NCBI GenBank assembly: GCA_022495005.1
Contig: JAGYXB010000449.1
Location: forward strand, 186,001 to 250,000
Origin: Rhyacophila brunnea
Taxonomy: Eukaryota; Arthropoda; Insecta; Trichoptera; Rhyacophilidae
Direction of reading: 5' to 3'
Length of the DNA: 64,000 nt
Positions 23,109-35,117 of the stretch are shown piece after piece; position 1 is the first letter of the stretch; the number at the start of each line of letters is the position of its first letter. The notes under the pieces are model-generated. The model had not been told where the DNA came from, made no database searches, and worked only from the letters and a program-made list of their open reading frames with translations. The translations under genes were made by a program, and so were the position numbers.

Positions 23109-23535
23109 TTTTACAACGTTTTTCATAGCTCGTATTCTTATTTGTCCGGTACAAATCTTGCAATCCATTTTTAACTAACTTCCTGACTAGCTAGACATTT
23201 GAAACTTTTAGAATAATATATCAGAACATGATGCCAATGCATTTTTTAATACTTTTAGCCATCTTTAAGTAAAATTGAATTCATTTTCAGTTAATTCTGT
23301 TTTGTATGAAAAGTTATTTCGACACCATTATTGGTTGCTAGGGGTCTGGGGTCCTAGCGACTAAATTATTAATATATACGTGCGTTACTATGGAAATCAA
23401 TATGACATTTCAGTATTATTTCTATCAAGTACAAATTTTTTTGATCGTTTAAGCTAGTCAAGTCAAGTTTAAATGATTAAACGGAAAATTTAAAAACGCT
23501 GTATATAAAAAGCTCTTTTTATCATGTAATTATTT
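23109..23535 (+). mobile_element. Repeat B, copy 3
   Basis: Full-length match to the family, from TTTTACAACGTTTTTCATAG to CATGTAATTATTT, with the hairpin AAAAAGCTCTTTTT near the right end. Confidence 0.75.
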
Positions 23536-23610
23536 TCTCTTCAAACGAGTGTCATGCAAAATCATCTCAATTGCCACTGGTGGCATGCGTGCCATAGGTT
23601 TTCCACCACT
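23536..23610. mobile_element. Fragment of a hAT-type element end
   Basis: It ends TTTTCCACCACTG, which reversed reads CAGTGGTGGAAAACC, a hAT-like terminus. It abuts element H4 exactly at CTATAGGC, the position homologous to where element I entered H3. Confidence 0.35.
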
Positions 23611-24368
23611 GCTATAGGCTATCCGACAAAAATAGTGCACACGTTTTTTGTCACACGTATTTGTTTTCGTTGAAATAAGAATATATCATATTATATATGG
23701 TTTTGGTTAGTTTTTTTAAACTTCATTAATTCCTGCCTAAACCAAACGATAATCGATAAAAAATATTCTCATATCTATAAAATATCTAAAATGATGTATG
23801 ATTTAATGGCATAATTTTTGATATTTCATCGACAAACGGATATTTTTTGACTATTATCTACTATGGCTTGGATTAATATAGTCGTCGGTGTTTTTTAAAC
23901 AGGGCGAATCAACCATTTTGGCGAAATCGAGGTTTTAATGAAAATACAATAATATGTACCTACTCCACTAGCTTTGTTGTGTAAAAACGCCAAATTTGTA
24001 TCTCCACAGGAAAGTACTTAAAAACGATAATCGTAAGGGCGAATATCCATTTAGTATTACGAATAAAAAGCGAATATGACATATTAGGCCTTTTAAAATA
24101 TTATATAATAATGCCTATTATCATGACAGTATTCTTTCTAAGCCTTATTATAAACTTACTCAACAGGTAATAAACAAATAAATATCAAAAGTTAAAAATC
24201 CTCCTCCTGTAAAATAGCATTTTGGTTAATTCGCCCTTTTTACAAAACACCGACGTAGTGTTTACTTAAATTTTAAAAACTAACAAACACAAATACGCTT
24301 GACTGAAAAAGTTTAGTGTGTGCTATTTATGTCGGATCTTAACAGCCTGCCTCCACCCTTCACCACTG
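23611..24368. mobile_element. Foldback element H, copy 4 (left part lost), split by Z
   Basis: The right end CTTCACCACTG and the block GATCTTAACAGCCTGCCTCC match the H termini at 51604-52162. The inner block ATCCGACAAAAATAGTGCAC matches H3. The copy is interrupted by a 373-bp element at 23883-24255. Confidence 0.65.
23883..24255. mobile_element. MITE Z nested in H4
   Basis: Inverted ends CGTCGGTGTTTTTTAAACAG and CGTCGGTGTTTTGTAAAAAG are both followed by GGCGAATyAACCA. TAGT is repeated on both sides (23879-23882 and 24256-24259). It interrupts homology to family H. Superfamily not determined; non-coding. Confidence 0.65.
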
Positions 24369-24781
24369 ATCGCCAGGAAGGAGACAACTAGCGTATTTTT
24401 GTCAACGACAGTCATTACCGTGATCCATGGGTTGGGAACCCACGGTATTGATACTATATTTTTATATTTTAGCAAGACCCTATACACAACGGGTTCCGCA
24501 CGTACACTACATAAGTTCACGGGCACTACTAAACAAACGATTTTTTTTTCTAATACAAAAGCATTCACGTTCGATGTGATGTTGACTTGATATAAAACGG
24601 TGACTGTACGATATTTTTTCAAACGAAATTCTATGGGTCCAATGATCCTGAGAAAAAAATATTGGCAGATCGCTAATAAATCATAACAATTAAATGAACA
24701 GCCATTTTTTTTTTCAAAGTCGTGCTCTCTCTCTGGCGGCCAAGTGTTCAATTTAAAGGATTTGTTTGAAACTATTATCAA
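24323..24781 (-). other. Unassigned 152-codon ORF
   Basis: This is one of the longest uninterrupted ORFs outside the mariner. It starts MIIVSNKSFKLNTWPPEREH and ends in a segment overlapping the H4 right terminus, which argues that at least the C-terminal part is fortuitous. I see no known domain, signal peptide or repeat. Chance is the simplest explanation; a decayed gene or transposon fragment is possible. Confidence 0.2.
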
Positions 24782-25216
24782 TCAATTGATATAAGCATGT
24801 AATATAAAATATTGTACTCACTCAAGTTGACAACATTATGAAAATGGCAACTCGATTCGGCTCACCTATTAAATCTCTAAAAAAAAATAGAAATGAAACT
24901 ATAAATTATATTCGTAGTTATTACCTTCATAAGTTAATGCCATCATGGTGTCATTAAGTATTTTTAAATATATATGACGTATATTTAATTTTGAAGTCGA
25001 TTTACTCAACTCGTCCGCCCGATTGTATTCGTTTAACCCTCGATACATTTACCACCCTCCATAAAAAGGGTAAATTACCATTTCCTCTTCTAAACGGGTC
25101 CCAAAGACATTCATAAGATAGAGGTTATTTTAACTAACGAGAAATGGTTGTTAGCAATTCGACTAACCCACTAACCAAGTCCTTGCGCTATATAAAACAT
25201 AATATACTTATTGATA
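24369..25216. other. Intergenic apart from the unassigned ORF
   Basis: No other feature recognised. Confidence 0.35.
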
Positions 25217-25656
25217 AAATAATTACAAGATAAAAAGAACTTTTTATATACAACGTTTTAAAATTTTCTGTTGAATCATATAAACCTGACTTGACTAGCT
25301 TAAACGATCAAAAAAAATTGAACTTGATAGAAATAATACTGAAATGTCATTTTGACATTTCATATTGATTTCCATAGTAACGCACGTATATATTAATAAT
25401 TTAGTTGCTCTAACAACCAATAATGGTGTCGAAATAACTTTTCATACAAAACAGAATTAACTGAAAATGAATTCAATTCTGCTTTAAGATGGCTAAAAGT
25501 ATTTGAAAAATGCATTGGCATCGTGTTCTGATATATTCTAAAAGTTTCAAATGTCTAGCTAGTCGGGAAGTTAGTTAAAAATCGATTGCAAGATTTGTAC
25601 TGGATAAACAACCACCGGACAAATAAGAATACGACCTAATAAAAACGTTGTGATAA
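25217..25656 (-). mobile_element. Repeat B, copy 4
   Basis: Reverse-orientation copy with all family landmarks, from AATTACAAGATAAAAAGAAC to AAAAACGTTGTGAT. Confidence 0.75.
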
Positions 25657-25958
25657 TACGATTGTTTTCCCACTAACGCGACCAAACCAGCGACCAACGA
25701 CTTCATCGACAGGTACTATCTCACAGTGGGTAAACATAATATAAATATAATAGTTATCTAAAACTAAATTAATAATAGTATGAAACAAGAAAGTTCTATT
25801 AAATGAGAAATTTCTTAAACTAACGTTTTGAGTTTTGACTAACTTGTCACTACGTTTAACGAGGGGATAAGGTCAGACCATGCAGCCTCTCGTCACGTTG
25901 AAAGTGAAGAATCGAAGTGTGACCAGTGTCAACCACGTGCTTCGGATATTTCAAGACT

Positions 25959-25981
25959 CAATTTCAATTTCAATTTCAATT
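25959..25981 (+). repeat. (ATTTCA)n microsatellite
   Basis: Nearly four perfect 6-bp units in an otherwise unannotated stretch (25657-26292). Confidence 0.6.
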
Positions 25982-26292
25982 GGTTGCATTTTGGTTCAAG
26001 CCAACCGGATTTCGGCATATTGGAAGTCCGTTAGATAACATCCGTACGCTGAAATATACTGAAGATGTAAACAGACGTGCGATCAACGGAAATTCTCAGT
26101 GGCACCGCATGGTATTCAAATTAATTTATTTAAAAATAGTAAACTTACAAATGGCAAATTCAAAACGTTCATAACACGAGATGGAAAAAAAGAAATATTA
26201 TAAGAACAATAGGTACCTTTAAAAAAAAAAAAGAAGCAATATTAGATAAACAATAAATACAAAAATATAAATGTCATGGAAGTACTTCGAAT

Positions 26293-27026
26293 TAGAGATT
26301 ACAATCCCGGGATCCAGAGCTATTTTCGATACATGTGAATACCGGGATTGATTAATTTTTTTTATCAATTTTTATGGAAAATAAAATAAAAACGAAAATA
26401 TAACAGAAAAAATACTTTTAATAACAAATAACTATATTAAAAATAAACTGAGTTTGAATGAAGTTTGATTTATACGCATGTGTAAGTTGCCGATTCATTT
26501 CATTTTTTCACATAAATTAATAAATATGAGAAAGATTGGAAAAAAAACAATGCTTCACACTATTAACAAAGTAATTCCACCATGATCTCATGCGTTTTAC
26601 GGCAGTTTCATATTATTTGGCTGACTAATTAGATTTATGAAGCGGAAAGGCCATAAGTACACCATGATTTGTTTTACTATTTTAAATCTCGCTAACCCAT
26701 TCATTAAGTCTTTACTATCAGAAACAGGAATCTCGTATTAAATTCACATTATTATTTATATTACAATATTATTTACTCCATTAAACTTACGTATTTCCAA
26801 GATTGAACGTATACAATATTAACAATAAATGTCTTAAATAGTATAAATTATACTAGATTTATTTTTTGACATATTTTATCAATGTTATTTGTAAATATAA
26901 AAAATTAACTTAAAACTTAAAGTTAACAATGGAAAAAAATGCCAATCCCATGACCAGTCCCGGGATCCCGGGATTGTCAAATTGTAATCCCGGGATCAGA
27001 ATTTTGGCTCGGGATTGGATTCCCCA
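26293..27026 (+). mobile_element. hAT MITE C, copy 1
   Basis: It matches C2 (32201-32907) over its whole 734 bp. Flanks CTTCGAAT (26285-26292) and CTTTGAAT (27027-27034) match at 7 of 8. Both ends are packed with AATCCCGGGAT motifs in both orientations, and the interior is very AT-rich. Non-coding. Confidence 0.85.
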
Positions 27027-27049
27027 CTTTGAATGAGTAGGGCTGAAGT

Positions 27050-27793
27050 CATAGCCCCCACACAGGCCAGGATCTTTGGCAGGCTCCTCTACCTATCATT
27101 AAGATTAGTATGGCGCTCGCTCTACAGTAACGTTTTCCAAATGTTGTTCGAGGTAAAATTAGTGTTATAAGTGTGTTTTTCTGCGATTTATAGTATTTTT
27201 TAATACATCTACTTGACCTATTGAATTGTGGAGTATTGACACACATCAAAAACTGCATAAATTAACGCCACAGGCGACTTTTTTTACCATTGGGGTCAAT
27301 TTGTGATGTATTTTTATCTCACTTATCTGGTCGACTTACCACGCCGGGCCCCTCCTGAGCCCGGCCCCCAGGCTAGAGCCCTGTCAGCAGTGACGTCCCG
27401 TGGGGGTAGGCAGATTGAGCGTCGCTTGGGGGCGGAATTTACTCGAGGAGCGGCAAATCGAGGAGAATCATTTAGTATATAATATAGACATAGCTAAGTA
27501 GGTACCTAAACTTAGTAATAACGAAAATATCGTTCCATAAAAAAATTCAGCCCACTGGTTAGAAACAAAATGTATTAATTAACATAAAAGGTTTAACCGG
27601 ACTGCATTTTTTGTTGAGTTTACGATGTCTAGTTTACTTCCGTTGCCCTTCGACATCCTTGGTGACCAGAAACGACACACGCCCGGATTATACAAAATAT
27701 TGTATACTAAATGGAACGACATCTTGGTGCTGCCCAGGGGCGGCATTTTGTCTAGGGACGTCACTGCCTGTCAGCCCACCCTTGGGGGCCATG
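27050..27793 (-). mobile_element. hAT-type MITE D, copy 5, split by E2
   Basis: The ends are CATAGCCCCCACACAGGCC and TTGGGGGCCATG. Flanks GCTGAAGT and CCTGAAGT match at 7 of 8. Blocks ACCACGCCGGGCCCC and AGGCTAGAGCCCTGTCAG are clear. The E2 insertion lies after CCCTGTCAG. Confidence 0.8.
27388..27766 (-). mobile_element. hAT-type MITE E, copy 2, nested in D5
   Basis: A perfect 12-bp TIR (CAGTGACGTCCC and GGGACGTCACTG) is flanked by exact octamers CCTGTCAG (27380-27387 and 27767-27774). The 379-bp body is the reverse of E1 at 3826-4211. The high TIR identity and exact TSD suggest a young insertion. Confidence 0.9.
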
Positions 27794-28012
27794 CCTGAAG
27801 TAGATTACTTTTTAAAAAATTAAAAAAGACATCAACGGAAACGTATACTCATTCTCACGTAAATGGAATATACCTATACGCCAAACGATTTGGATGAACA
27901 CAGTATATATTCCAAAAACCCACGGAAATAGGCGAAGTACGAGTAAATAGGTAATTATTATTGTTGACTATTAATGATAAATGCATAGTAGAATTAGGAT
28001 AGAATTTAACTA

Positions 28013-28485
28013 TTTTACAACGTTTTTATTAGGTCGTATTCTTATTTGTCCGGTGGTTGTTTATCCAGTATAAATCTTTCAATCGATTTTTAACTAATTT
28101 CCGACTAGCTAGACATTTGAAACTTTTAGAATAAATCATAACACGATGCCAATGCATTTTTTAATACTTTTAGCCATCTTTAAGTAGAATTGAATTCATT
28201 TTCAGTTAATTCTGTTTTGTATGAAAAGTTATTTCGGAAGAAATCCGTAATCCAATCCCCTACTATTGGTTGCTAGGGTCTGCGGTCCTAGCAACTAAAT
28301 TATTAATATATACGTGCGTTACTATGGAAATCAATATGATGAAATGTCAAAATGACATTTCAGTATTATTTCTATAAAGTTCAAATTTTTTTGATCGTTT
28401 AATCTAGTCAAGTCAAGTTTATATGATTCAACATAAAATTTAAAAACGTTGTATATAAAAAGTTCTTTTTATCTTGTAATTATTT
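28013..28485 (+). mobile_element. Repeat B, copy 5
   Basis: Full-length family copy, TTTTACAACGTTTTTATTAG to CTTGTAATTATTT. It contains a short GAAATGTCAAAATGACATTTC palindrome near 28341-28361. Confidence 0.75.
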
Positions 28486-29053
28486 GGTCTAATCTCGGAA
28501 TTCAAAAATAGAAAATTCTATGCGGGATGGAACTCTGGTACTAGGTGTTGAGTATGCAAATTTACCGTATTTTTTACTAAAAATATTACTAATGTAACTA
28601 GTTTAATCGATTGCCGAATACAACAATGAAATTCGTACGGTAAAAAAATATTCACTACATTAATTATTGGACTGTTATTTAATATAATAATTAAAATTAC
28701 ATTAATATGTCTGGCCGTAAAAATATGATGATAATCGTAAACTCTTGAGTCGTAAAAATATGAATGGAAATGTGTAAACTGTTAGTACAATAATTAACTT
28801 AATTTTCATTGATCGCAATCACATACAACAGTAAATACATACGCGTAAATTCATTTTAACTGGCGAATTTTGAATTATATATAAATATATATTTTTTTTA
28901 ATTTTTACTTCTATCATTCGTATGTGGGTAAGTATAGCTGCAGTTCTCGTAATCGGTTATTATAATTTCAATACCTACTGTCAAAGTGATGACAAAGTCT
29001 TTAACAAATTCGTGTCAAACAGATAATACGAATCTAATCTAATACAGTGCACA
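28486..29053. other. Intergenic, nothing recognised
   Basis: AT-rich; no TIR, repeat or ORF of note. Confidence 0.35.
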
Positions 29054-29600
29054 CAGTGAGTGAAACCCGTGTCGCAGAGGTAGGCTGTTAAAATCCGACA
29101 TGAATAGTGCACACTAAACTTTGTCAGACAAACGTATTTGATTTACTACAATGCATGGCCCCCACAAGGGGGTTGACGGGGCTCTAGCCTGGGGGCCCGG
29201 GCTCAGGAGGGGCCCGGCGAGGCCAGATAAGTGAGATAAACACAATACAAATTTGCTTTAATAGTAAAAAGTCAACTCCTTAATTCAAATGGATGTATTA
29301 AAATATACAACAAAAACACTAAATATACACATTAATAATTATCCCATTCGCTGCGGACCTTTTAATTAATATTTAATTACCACATTTAAATAACATGCTA
29401 ATTTACCACATACACCATTTCGAAAACGCTACTATAAAGCATCACACTGCCTTTATCCCTAAAGATAGGTAGGGCCCCCCCAAAGATTCTAGCATGGAGG
29501 CCCGGTTCAGGATGTGGGGGCCATGCTACAATGTGTAGGTAGATAATGTTTGTTAGTTTTCAAAATCCAATTAAACCCTGCCTAATCCAATCGTTCCACT
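29054..29600. mobile_element. Foldback element H, copy 5 (partial), split by D6
   Basis: GAGGTAGGCTGTTAAAATCC, the block ATAGTGCACACTAAACTTTG and (after D6) GTTAGTTTTCAAAATCCAAT followed by TAAACCCTGCCTAA match the left arm of H. The right arm is missing. Confidence 0.65.
29154..29525 (+). mobile_element. hAT-type MITE D, copy 6, exact TSD, nested in H5
   Basis: This is the best-defined family D copy. It starts CATGGCCCCCACAAGGGGG and ends GTGGGGGCCATG. Exact octamers CTACAATG lie at 29146-29153 and 29526-29533, and the insertion splits recognisable H sequence. It defines the D termini as CATGGCCCCCACA. Confidence 0.9.
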
Positions 29601-29799
29601 GTATCGTATAACAACTTGTATATAACAAGGTGAATACCACAGAATAGATTAATAATAAATACGAAAGCTAGTTGCCATAGACCATGATTTTGGAGTCAGT
29701 TTTGGTTTATGACTTAATGTTAGTCAGATCATAAAATCCAAGAAATATAAAGCCCACTGAATGTCCTCAAATGTTACCAGTATTAAATGTGCATTTCGT

Positions 29800-30066
29800 T
29801 TACGTCACAAATCTTAATGCACAATATCTACTCGCACTCTTATAATGAGCTCCCTAAAGAGATAGACATTTTCAACTTTGCATTTTGTTTTTGAAACTTT
29901 ATTTTATTGTATTAAATTGTTTATGTTTTATATTATTATTATTATTTTATTCTTCTCTTTTGTGAGCGTAATTTTCGTTATAATGTTATAAATCTCATGT
30001 TGTGAACGTCCTGAATATTGATTTGTTATGTCCACAATGTTTTGTTTCCTTAAATAAATACATAAT
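29800..30066 (+). pseudogene. LINE 3' end, family Y, copy 2
   Basis: The segment GAGCTCCCTAAAGAGATAGA and the 3' UTR TTTGTTATGTCCACAATGTT followed by a TAAATAAATA tail match 17590-17812. Only the last codons of the ORF remain, with frameshifts. Confidence 0.6.
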
Positions 30067-31529
30067 TTTGAGTATTTCAAATCATTCATTAGCACAGTAA
30101 TTTCATTCTTGCAATTTTCTTTAATTCAACGAAGAAAATAATGGTTCACAAAGACATCATAAAATATTTTAAAAAATTGGCTTCTGCAATTAATACACTT
30201 GAGTAGATTCGGAAAAAAATAACGTGGTGTTACATTATCAAAATAAAATATACTCGAATAGGTCCTAAGTTTATTTCTTACATATTTTTTGTCTTCAAGT
30301 TTTTTTACAACTTGTGCTGGTTTGTAAAAATACAATCCGACCACTGTGCGGGGTAATCAATATAACATTATTACGCGGAATGCATTCAGCTCAACAGAGC
30401 GTGAATCAACGATAGGTTACTATAATATTTAACTGTTACTTAATAACATATGTTACAATGTGTACAACATATTATTATTTCGTGAATCAAACGCATACGA
30501 ATTGAATATTATAAATTATTAGCCATTCAAACAAGCTCAACTGGTCAAATTTAGATGATTTTGGCAGGATAATAAATAGTATTAAATTACAAGTACCAAC
30601 GATGGTTTACATAGTTTACAATGAAGCAGTTGATGGGTTAACTTCACCAGGAAATAATGACGATAGGATAATATAAAACAGGCATGTCCAACGCGTCGAT
30701 TTCGGGATGGATTTTAATCAATCGCAAACAGCGTTGTCAACTTGGCGGTTTTCTTGCCGGATCTAGCATTTTTAATATACATCTAGCCTGCAAATTTTGC
30801 ATCTGGTGTATGACGTTAAATCTAGCGTTTGTCGATACAGCAAAGAGTTTAAAACGTATCTATTCAATTAATAAAGCTGGAATATTATACAAGATTTGCT
30901 TGCAAATCATTTTGCACCTTATATTAATTTATAAATAAAATAAATGCTACAAACAAAATGATCACTAATTATTTTACCTGGTTTAATTTTATGATTTAGT
31001 TTGTACTTGAAATTCTTCTTCCATCTTTTTTCTTGTAAAAACAATGTTAATAATTAATATGAAATATTTTTTTGGAAATTTAGTTTCTTGACAAATTTTG
31101 AATTTGAGAAAATCTACTATTTTTTTGCCATCTTGCTTATTTTCTCACCCTATTCTTTATTGAAATAACACCTCAAATGCATAGTGGGTAGACAATTTCT
31201 GAATTATACAGTTAGTGATGATTAAATATTGGTTAAAATGCTATAATTTTCAGAATACCGAGATTTAAAAATTACTAATGAGGATATCCCAAAGTTCCAT
31301 AATATATTATAATATATTGTAATATAAAAGTGGAAATCAACGACTCCTGTGAGAACAAGCATTTTCATCAAAATTCGTAACATATGAATCGATCGCGGAA
31401 ATATTATTTACTTAATTATTTTTATATAAGTACATTTTTTCACAGGCCGTCAGCGGCATCGGTTAGTAGTTACTAAATAAGACAGGTTAGTACATATATT
31501 TTTAGCATACAAATTGTACGCGAATCTAA
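30067..31529. other. Intergenic, nothing recognised
   Basis: ORFs of 72 and 84 codons occur but show no domain or homology within the window. Confidence 0.35.
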
Positions 31530-31888
31530 AGCCTCAATTACATTGAGCTTTTTTACGAGCTGTTTATTGGCGAATTTACAATCTGCCTGTAAAGTCGCCC
31601 AGTGTAATCATCGAATAAGCTAATAAGCAGGTTGTAAACACTCTACCGAGAAAAGTTGAAAGCCGGTCAACTTTACACGCTACACGCCGGCGTGTGGGCC
31701 TACTGCGTCTGCGCAGTACCAACCTCCCGGTAAAAAAACGAACTACGTTCCGTCAAAATAGTCGCTGGCTTGTGGCTTCTCAGCGAATGGAAAGTTTTGT
31801 GTGTAATCATCAAATCGCAGTAGCTGAATCGCCCGCTTTTAAATTCGCCAATAAACAGCTCGTAAAGAAGCTCAATGTAATTGAGGCT
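31530..31888. mobile_element. PIF/Harbinger-like MITE R (359 bp)
   Basis: TIRs begin AGCCTCAATTACATTGAGCT and extend for about 50 bp with few mismatches (TTTACGAGCTGTTTATTGGC inside). TAA flanks both ends (31527-31529 and 31889-31891). A 3-bp TWA target site with AT-rich choice suits PIF/Harbinger. The plus-strand ORF inside is incidental. Confidence 0.75.
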
Positions 31889-32200
31889 TAATTACCAATA
31901 ATTACAAATAAGAACTTGTACCTAAGTAATATTTATTAAAATGTGTTATGTTAAAATGAATTTCTAACCGAAGGCATGGAATACTCAGTGTCAGCATTAT
32001 TCAATCATGAAGGGTTCAATAAATAGGCTATCGCGATTGAATGAATATCTCACTCCGCTTTTTCTTGATCGTGTAACAGTCACTCAGTATCGCGAAGCCT
32101 TGTTTTCATATTATATTATATGTACATATATAAACCGTATTTGTGAATCAGTAAATAATCTTGCCATCTCCGCCAGCAACTACGAGTCTTCAGTCTCCAC

Positions 32201-32907
32201 TAGGGATTCCAATCCCGGGATCCCGAACTATTTTCGATTCGAATCCCGGGATTGATAAACATAATCCCGAAAGTTTCGGGATTGATTTTTTTTATCAATT
32301 TTTATCGAAAATAAAATAAAAACGAAAATATAACGGAAAAAATACTTTTAATAACAAATAACTACATTAGAAATAAACTGAGTTTGAATTAAGTTTGATT
32401 TATACCCATGTGTAAGTTGCGATTCATTTTATATTTTCACATAAATTTATAAAAATGAGAAAGATTGGATAAAAACAATGCTTCGTACTATTAACAAAGT
32501 AATTCCACTATGATCTTATACGTTTTACGACAGTTTCATATTTGGCTGACTAATTATATTTATGAAGCGGAAAGGCCATACGTACACCATGATTTGCTTT
32601 ACTATTTTAAATCTCGCTAACCCATTCATTAAGTCTTTACTATCAGAAACAGCAATCTCATATTAAATTCACATTATTATTTATATTACAATATTATTTA
32701 CGCCATTAAACTTATGTATTTCCTAGATTGAACGTATACAATATTAACAATAAATGTCTTAAATAGTATAAATTAGACTAGATTTATTTATGACCGATTT
32801 TATCAATGTTATTTGTAAATATAAAAATTTTATATTAACAATGGAAAAAAATTTCAATCCCGGGATTGTCAAATTGTAATCCCGAAATCCCGGAATCAGA
32901 TTCCCTA
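32201..32907 (+). mobile_element. hAT MITE C, copy 2, exact TSD
   Basis: The ends are TAGGGATTCCAATCCCGGGA and, reversed, TAGGGAATCTGATTCCGGGA. Exact octamers GTCTCCAC lie at 32193-32200 and 32908-32915. TAGGG plus an 8-bp TSD is the hAT signature. The body is 707 bp, non-coding, and about 90 percent alike to C1 and C3 by eye. Confidence 0.9.
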
Positions 32908-33340
32908 GTCTCCACTCATCACTCCTCCGCAATCATCATCAGCAATCCTCAACATCTCAACACACACGCTTCATCCCAAATAACCAATATAGTACATAGT
33001 TCATCAACGATATAACTATGAATTTTTCCAGGTGGTCTAAAAAGTGGAGTTTAATAAAAAACATCGAACAGCAAGTATCATAACATTTATATTGCGTGTT
33101 TTATTGCACGATGAATAAATTACGTAAACGTGGGATGCACAGAACATAAAAACTGCTATAACGAATGGAAACTAAACAACTTTTCCAAATATTTAGTAGT
33201 TTAGTTACACACTAACGTATCTGATATTAATATTAAATAACTCAATAAACTGATAAAATTTAACTTAACATAGTTTAAGTAGAGTGTTTTGATGAAGGTA
33301 CGTATATTTAAAATATTAAAACCGCCAATATGTAAAAGTA

Positions 33341-33908
33341 CAGTGGCGAAGGGTGGAGGGAGACTTTTAAGATCCGCCATAAATAGTGCACATTAATCTG
33401 TGTCAGTCATACGTATTTGTTTTCATTAAAATAATACTACAGTTTATAGATGGTTGGTTAGACTTGGTTAGTTTTTAAAATTCAATTAAATCCAGCGAAA
33501 ACCAAGCCATAATAGATAATAGTCAAATATTTAAAATTATGCAATTAAATCATACATAACTTTGGATATTTATAGTTAGAATAATATTTTGTATATATTA
33601 TAGTTTGGTTTAGGTAGGGCTGAATGAATTTCAAAAAATGAACCAACAATATGTGTAATATGTATTCTTAATCATATGACAACAAATAAGGCTGTATGAA
33701 AAAGTGTGCACAATTTTGTCATATCGCCGAAAGTATACTAAAACTATTATGGTGTGGTCTAGGCAGGGTGTAATTGATTTTTCAAAACTAATCAACACCA
33801 TCTGTAAATAGTAGTCTTGGTTTAATAAAAACAAATACGTAAGTATGACTAACAATTGTGCACTATTTATGGGGGATCTTAACAGCCTACCTCCACCCTT
33901 CGCTACTG
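33341..33908. mobile_element. Foldback element H, copy 2
   Basis: It starts CAGTGGCGAAGGGTGGAGGG and ends CCACCCTTCGCTACTG. The two arms, about 200 bp each, are inverted copies of each other (GTCAGTCATACGTATTTGTT near both ends). No matching octamer flank is seen. Confidence 0.7.
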
Positions 33909-34262
33909 GTACCCAGCCTGCAATTAAAGTTTTAATGTATATACATGTGGCATTGTCTGGCTCTACGATCTGGCGATGGAAGAAAGAATATAAGAATTGA
34001 GAGACACAATTTCAATTATGTACGTTAACCAACCTCAGACACAGTTATTAATATCTTGATTTTTTTCTCATTAGACTACCAACCGTGTCAAGTGATTACT
34101 TACCTAAAATTACCTGTAGCAATTATCATAATAGTTAATGGAAACAGTATTGTTTATTACCTTCATTATAAGATGGTGCATCTCTGTCTTACAATATACC
34201 TATATTATTATGTAACACTTTACAAGATTCGTTTAACTGAGATTGATTGTGATATCCTACCA

Positions 34263-34322
34263 TAGCCCCCACATCCTGGCATGGCCCCCAAGACTACGAT
34301 CTTTGGCAGGACCCCTACCAAT
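34263..34322 (-). mobile_element. Family D terminal fragment
   Basis: ATAGCCCCCACATCCTGGCATGG is followed by CGATCTTTGGCAGG, matching one end of family D. The rest is missing. Confidence 0.5.
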
Positions 34323-34496
34323 TCATAATCAACAAAAATTCAATATTATTGAATAGAAATTTTAATATTTTTTTTTTGCCAATCGAGTCGGATAGACACA
34401 AGATACAATTAGTACCCAGATTACCGTACAATTATTTTAGAAGATTAAAAACATGAAGTATATACATTATTTATATAGATATTGAAACTTTATAAT

Positions 34497-34955
34497 CAGA
34501 GCGTTGGAGCAGAGCTCGGAGCAAGAGCACGGGGCAGTGGAGCAATGGGGTTTTACCCGGAGCAGAAACGGTGGCAGAACACCAACAATTTGTAGTGCTC
34601 CACTGCTCCGGATGTTTTTTTATTATTCAATTTTCGTCCCAAATCTGATGAATTATTAGAAATACCGCAACACTGCCGAGTGTTGAAAATATTAAATAAC
34701 CCCATTTTTTGATAGAAGAGGCAGATAATTAAAGACGATTTACTGTCGGAAATTTTGTTTAATATAATTAATTATGAAAAGGACTAATAGTAACCCTTAT
34801 TTCGAAACTACTTATTTTATAACATTAAATTTGAATACATATAATACCTATTCCCCGGAGCGGAGCAGACCCTGGAGCGGAGCTGGAGCAAGTATTAGGT
34901 ACCGGAGCGGAGCTGGAGCCGAGCAACTCAAAAAAGGGTCCGCTCCAACCCTCTG
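34497..34955. mobile_element. hAT-type MITE S with GGAGC-repeat ends
   Basis: The ends are CAGAGCGTTGGAGCAGAGC and, reversed, CAGAGGGTTGGAGCGGACC. Flanking TTTATAAT (34489-34496) and TTTATAAC (34956-34963) match at 7 of 8. Both ends contain many GGAGC(GGAGC) iterations, likely subterminal transposase-binding repeats. Non-coding. Confidence 0.8.
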
Positions 34956-34963
34956 TTTATAAC

Positions 34964-35113
34964 ATACATAATTTTGAAAACACTTCTGAGAAAATATAAT
35001 ATTATGACCAATAGAAAAAATCTTTTTGAAACAAGTAGGACACCCCGCAGGAAACGAACCTGCATCTCTCGGGTTTCGCGCCCATGCACATAGACCACTG
35101 TGTTAAAGGGGCC
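34964..35113 (-). mobile_element. tRNA-derived SINE family N, copy 1
   Basis: Read on the minus strand, a tRNA-like head starts near 35113 (GCCCCTTTAACACAGTGGTC A-box region, then GCAGGTTCGTTTCCTGC B-box arm). The body follows with AAAAAGATTTTTTCTATTGG and TCTCAGAAGTGTTTTCAAAA. The same tail occurs at 41031-41120 and, more diverged, at 57071-57215. Confidence 0.75.
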
Positions 35114-35117
35114 ATAC

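Noticed and set aside
24323..24781. 152-codon ORF as a real gene
   Set aside because: No recognisable domain, and its end overlaps a transposon terminus. Kept only as an unassigned ORF of low confidence.
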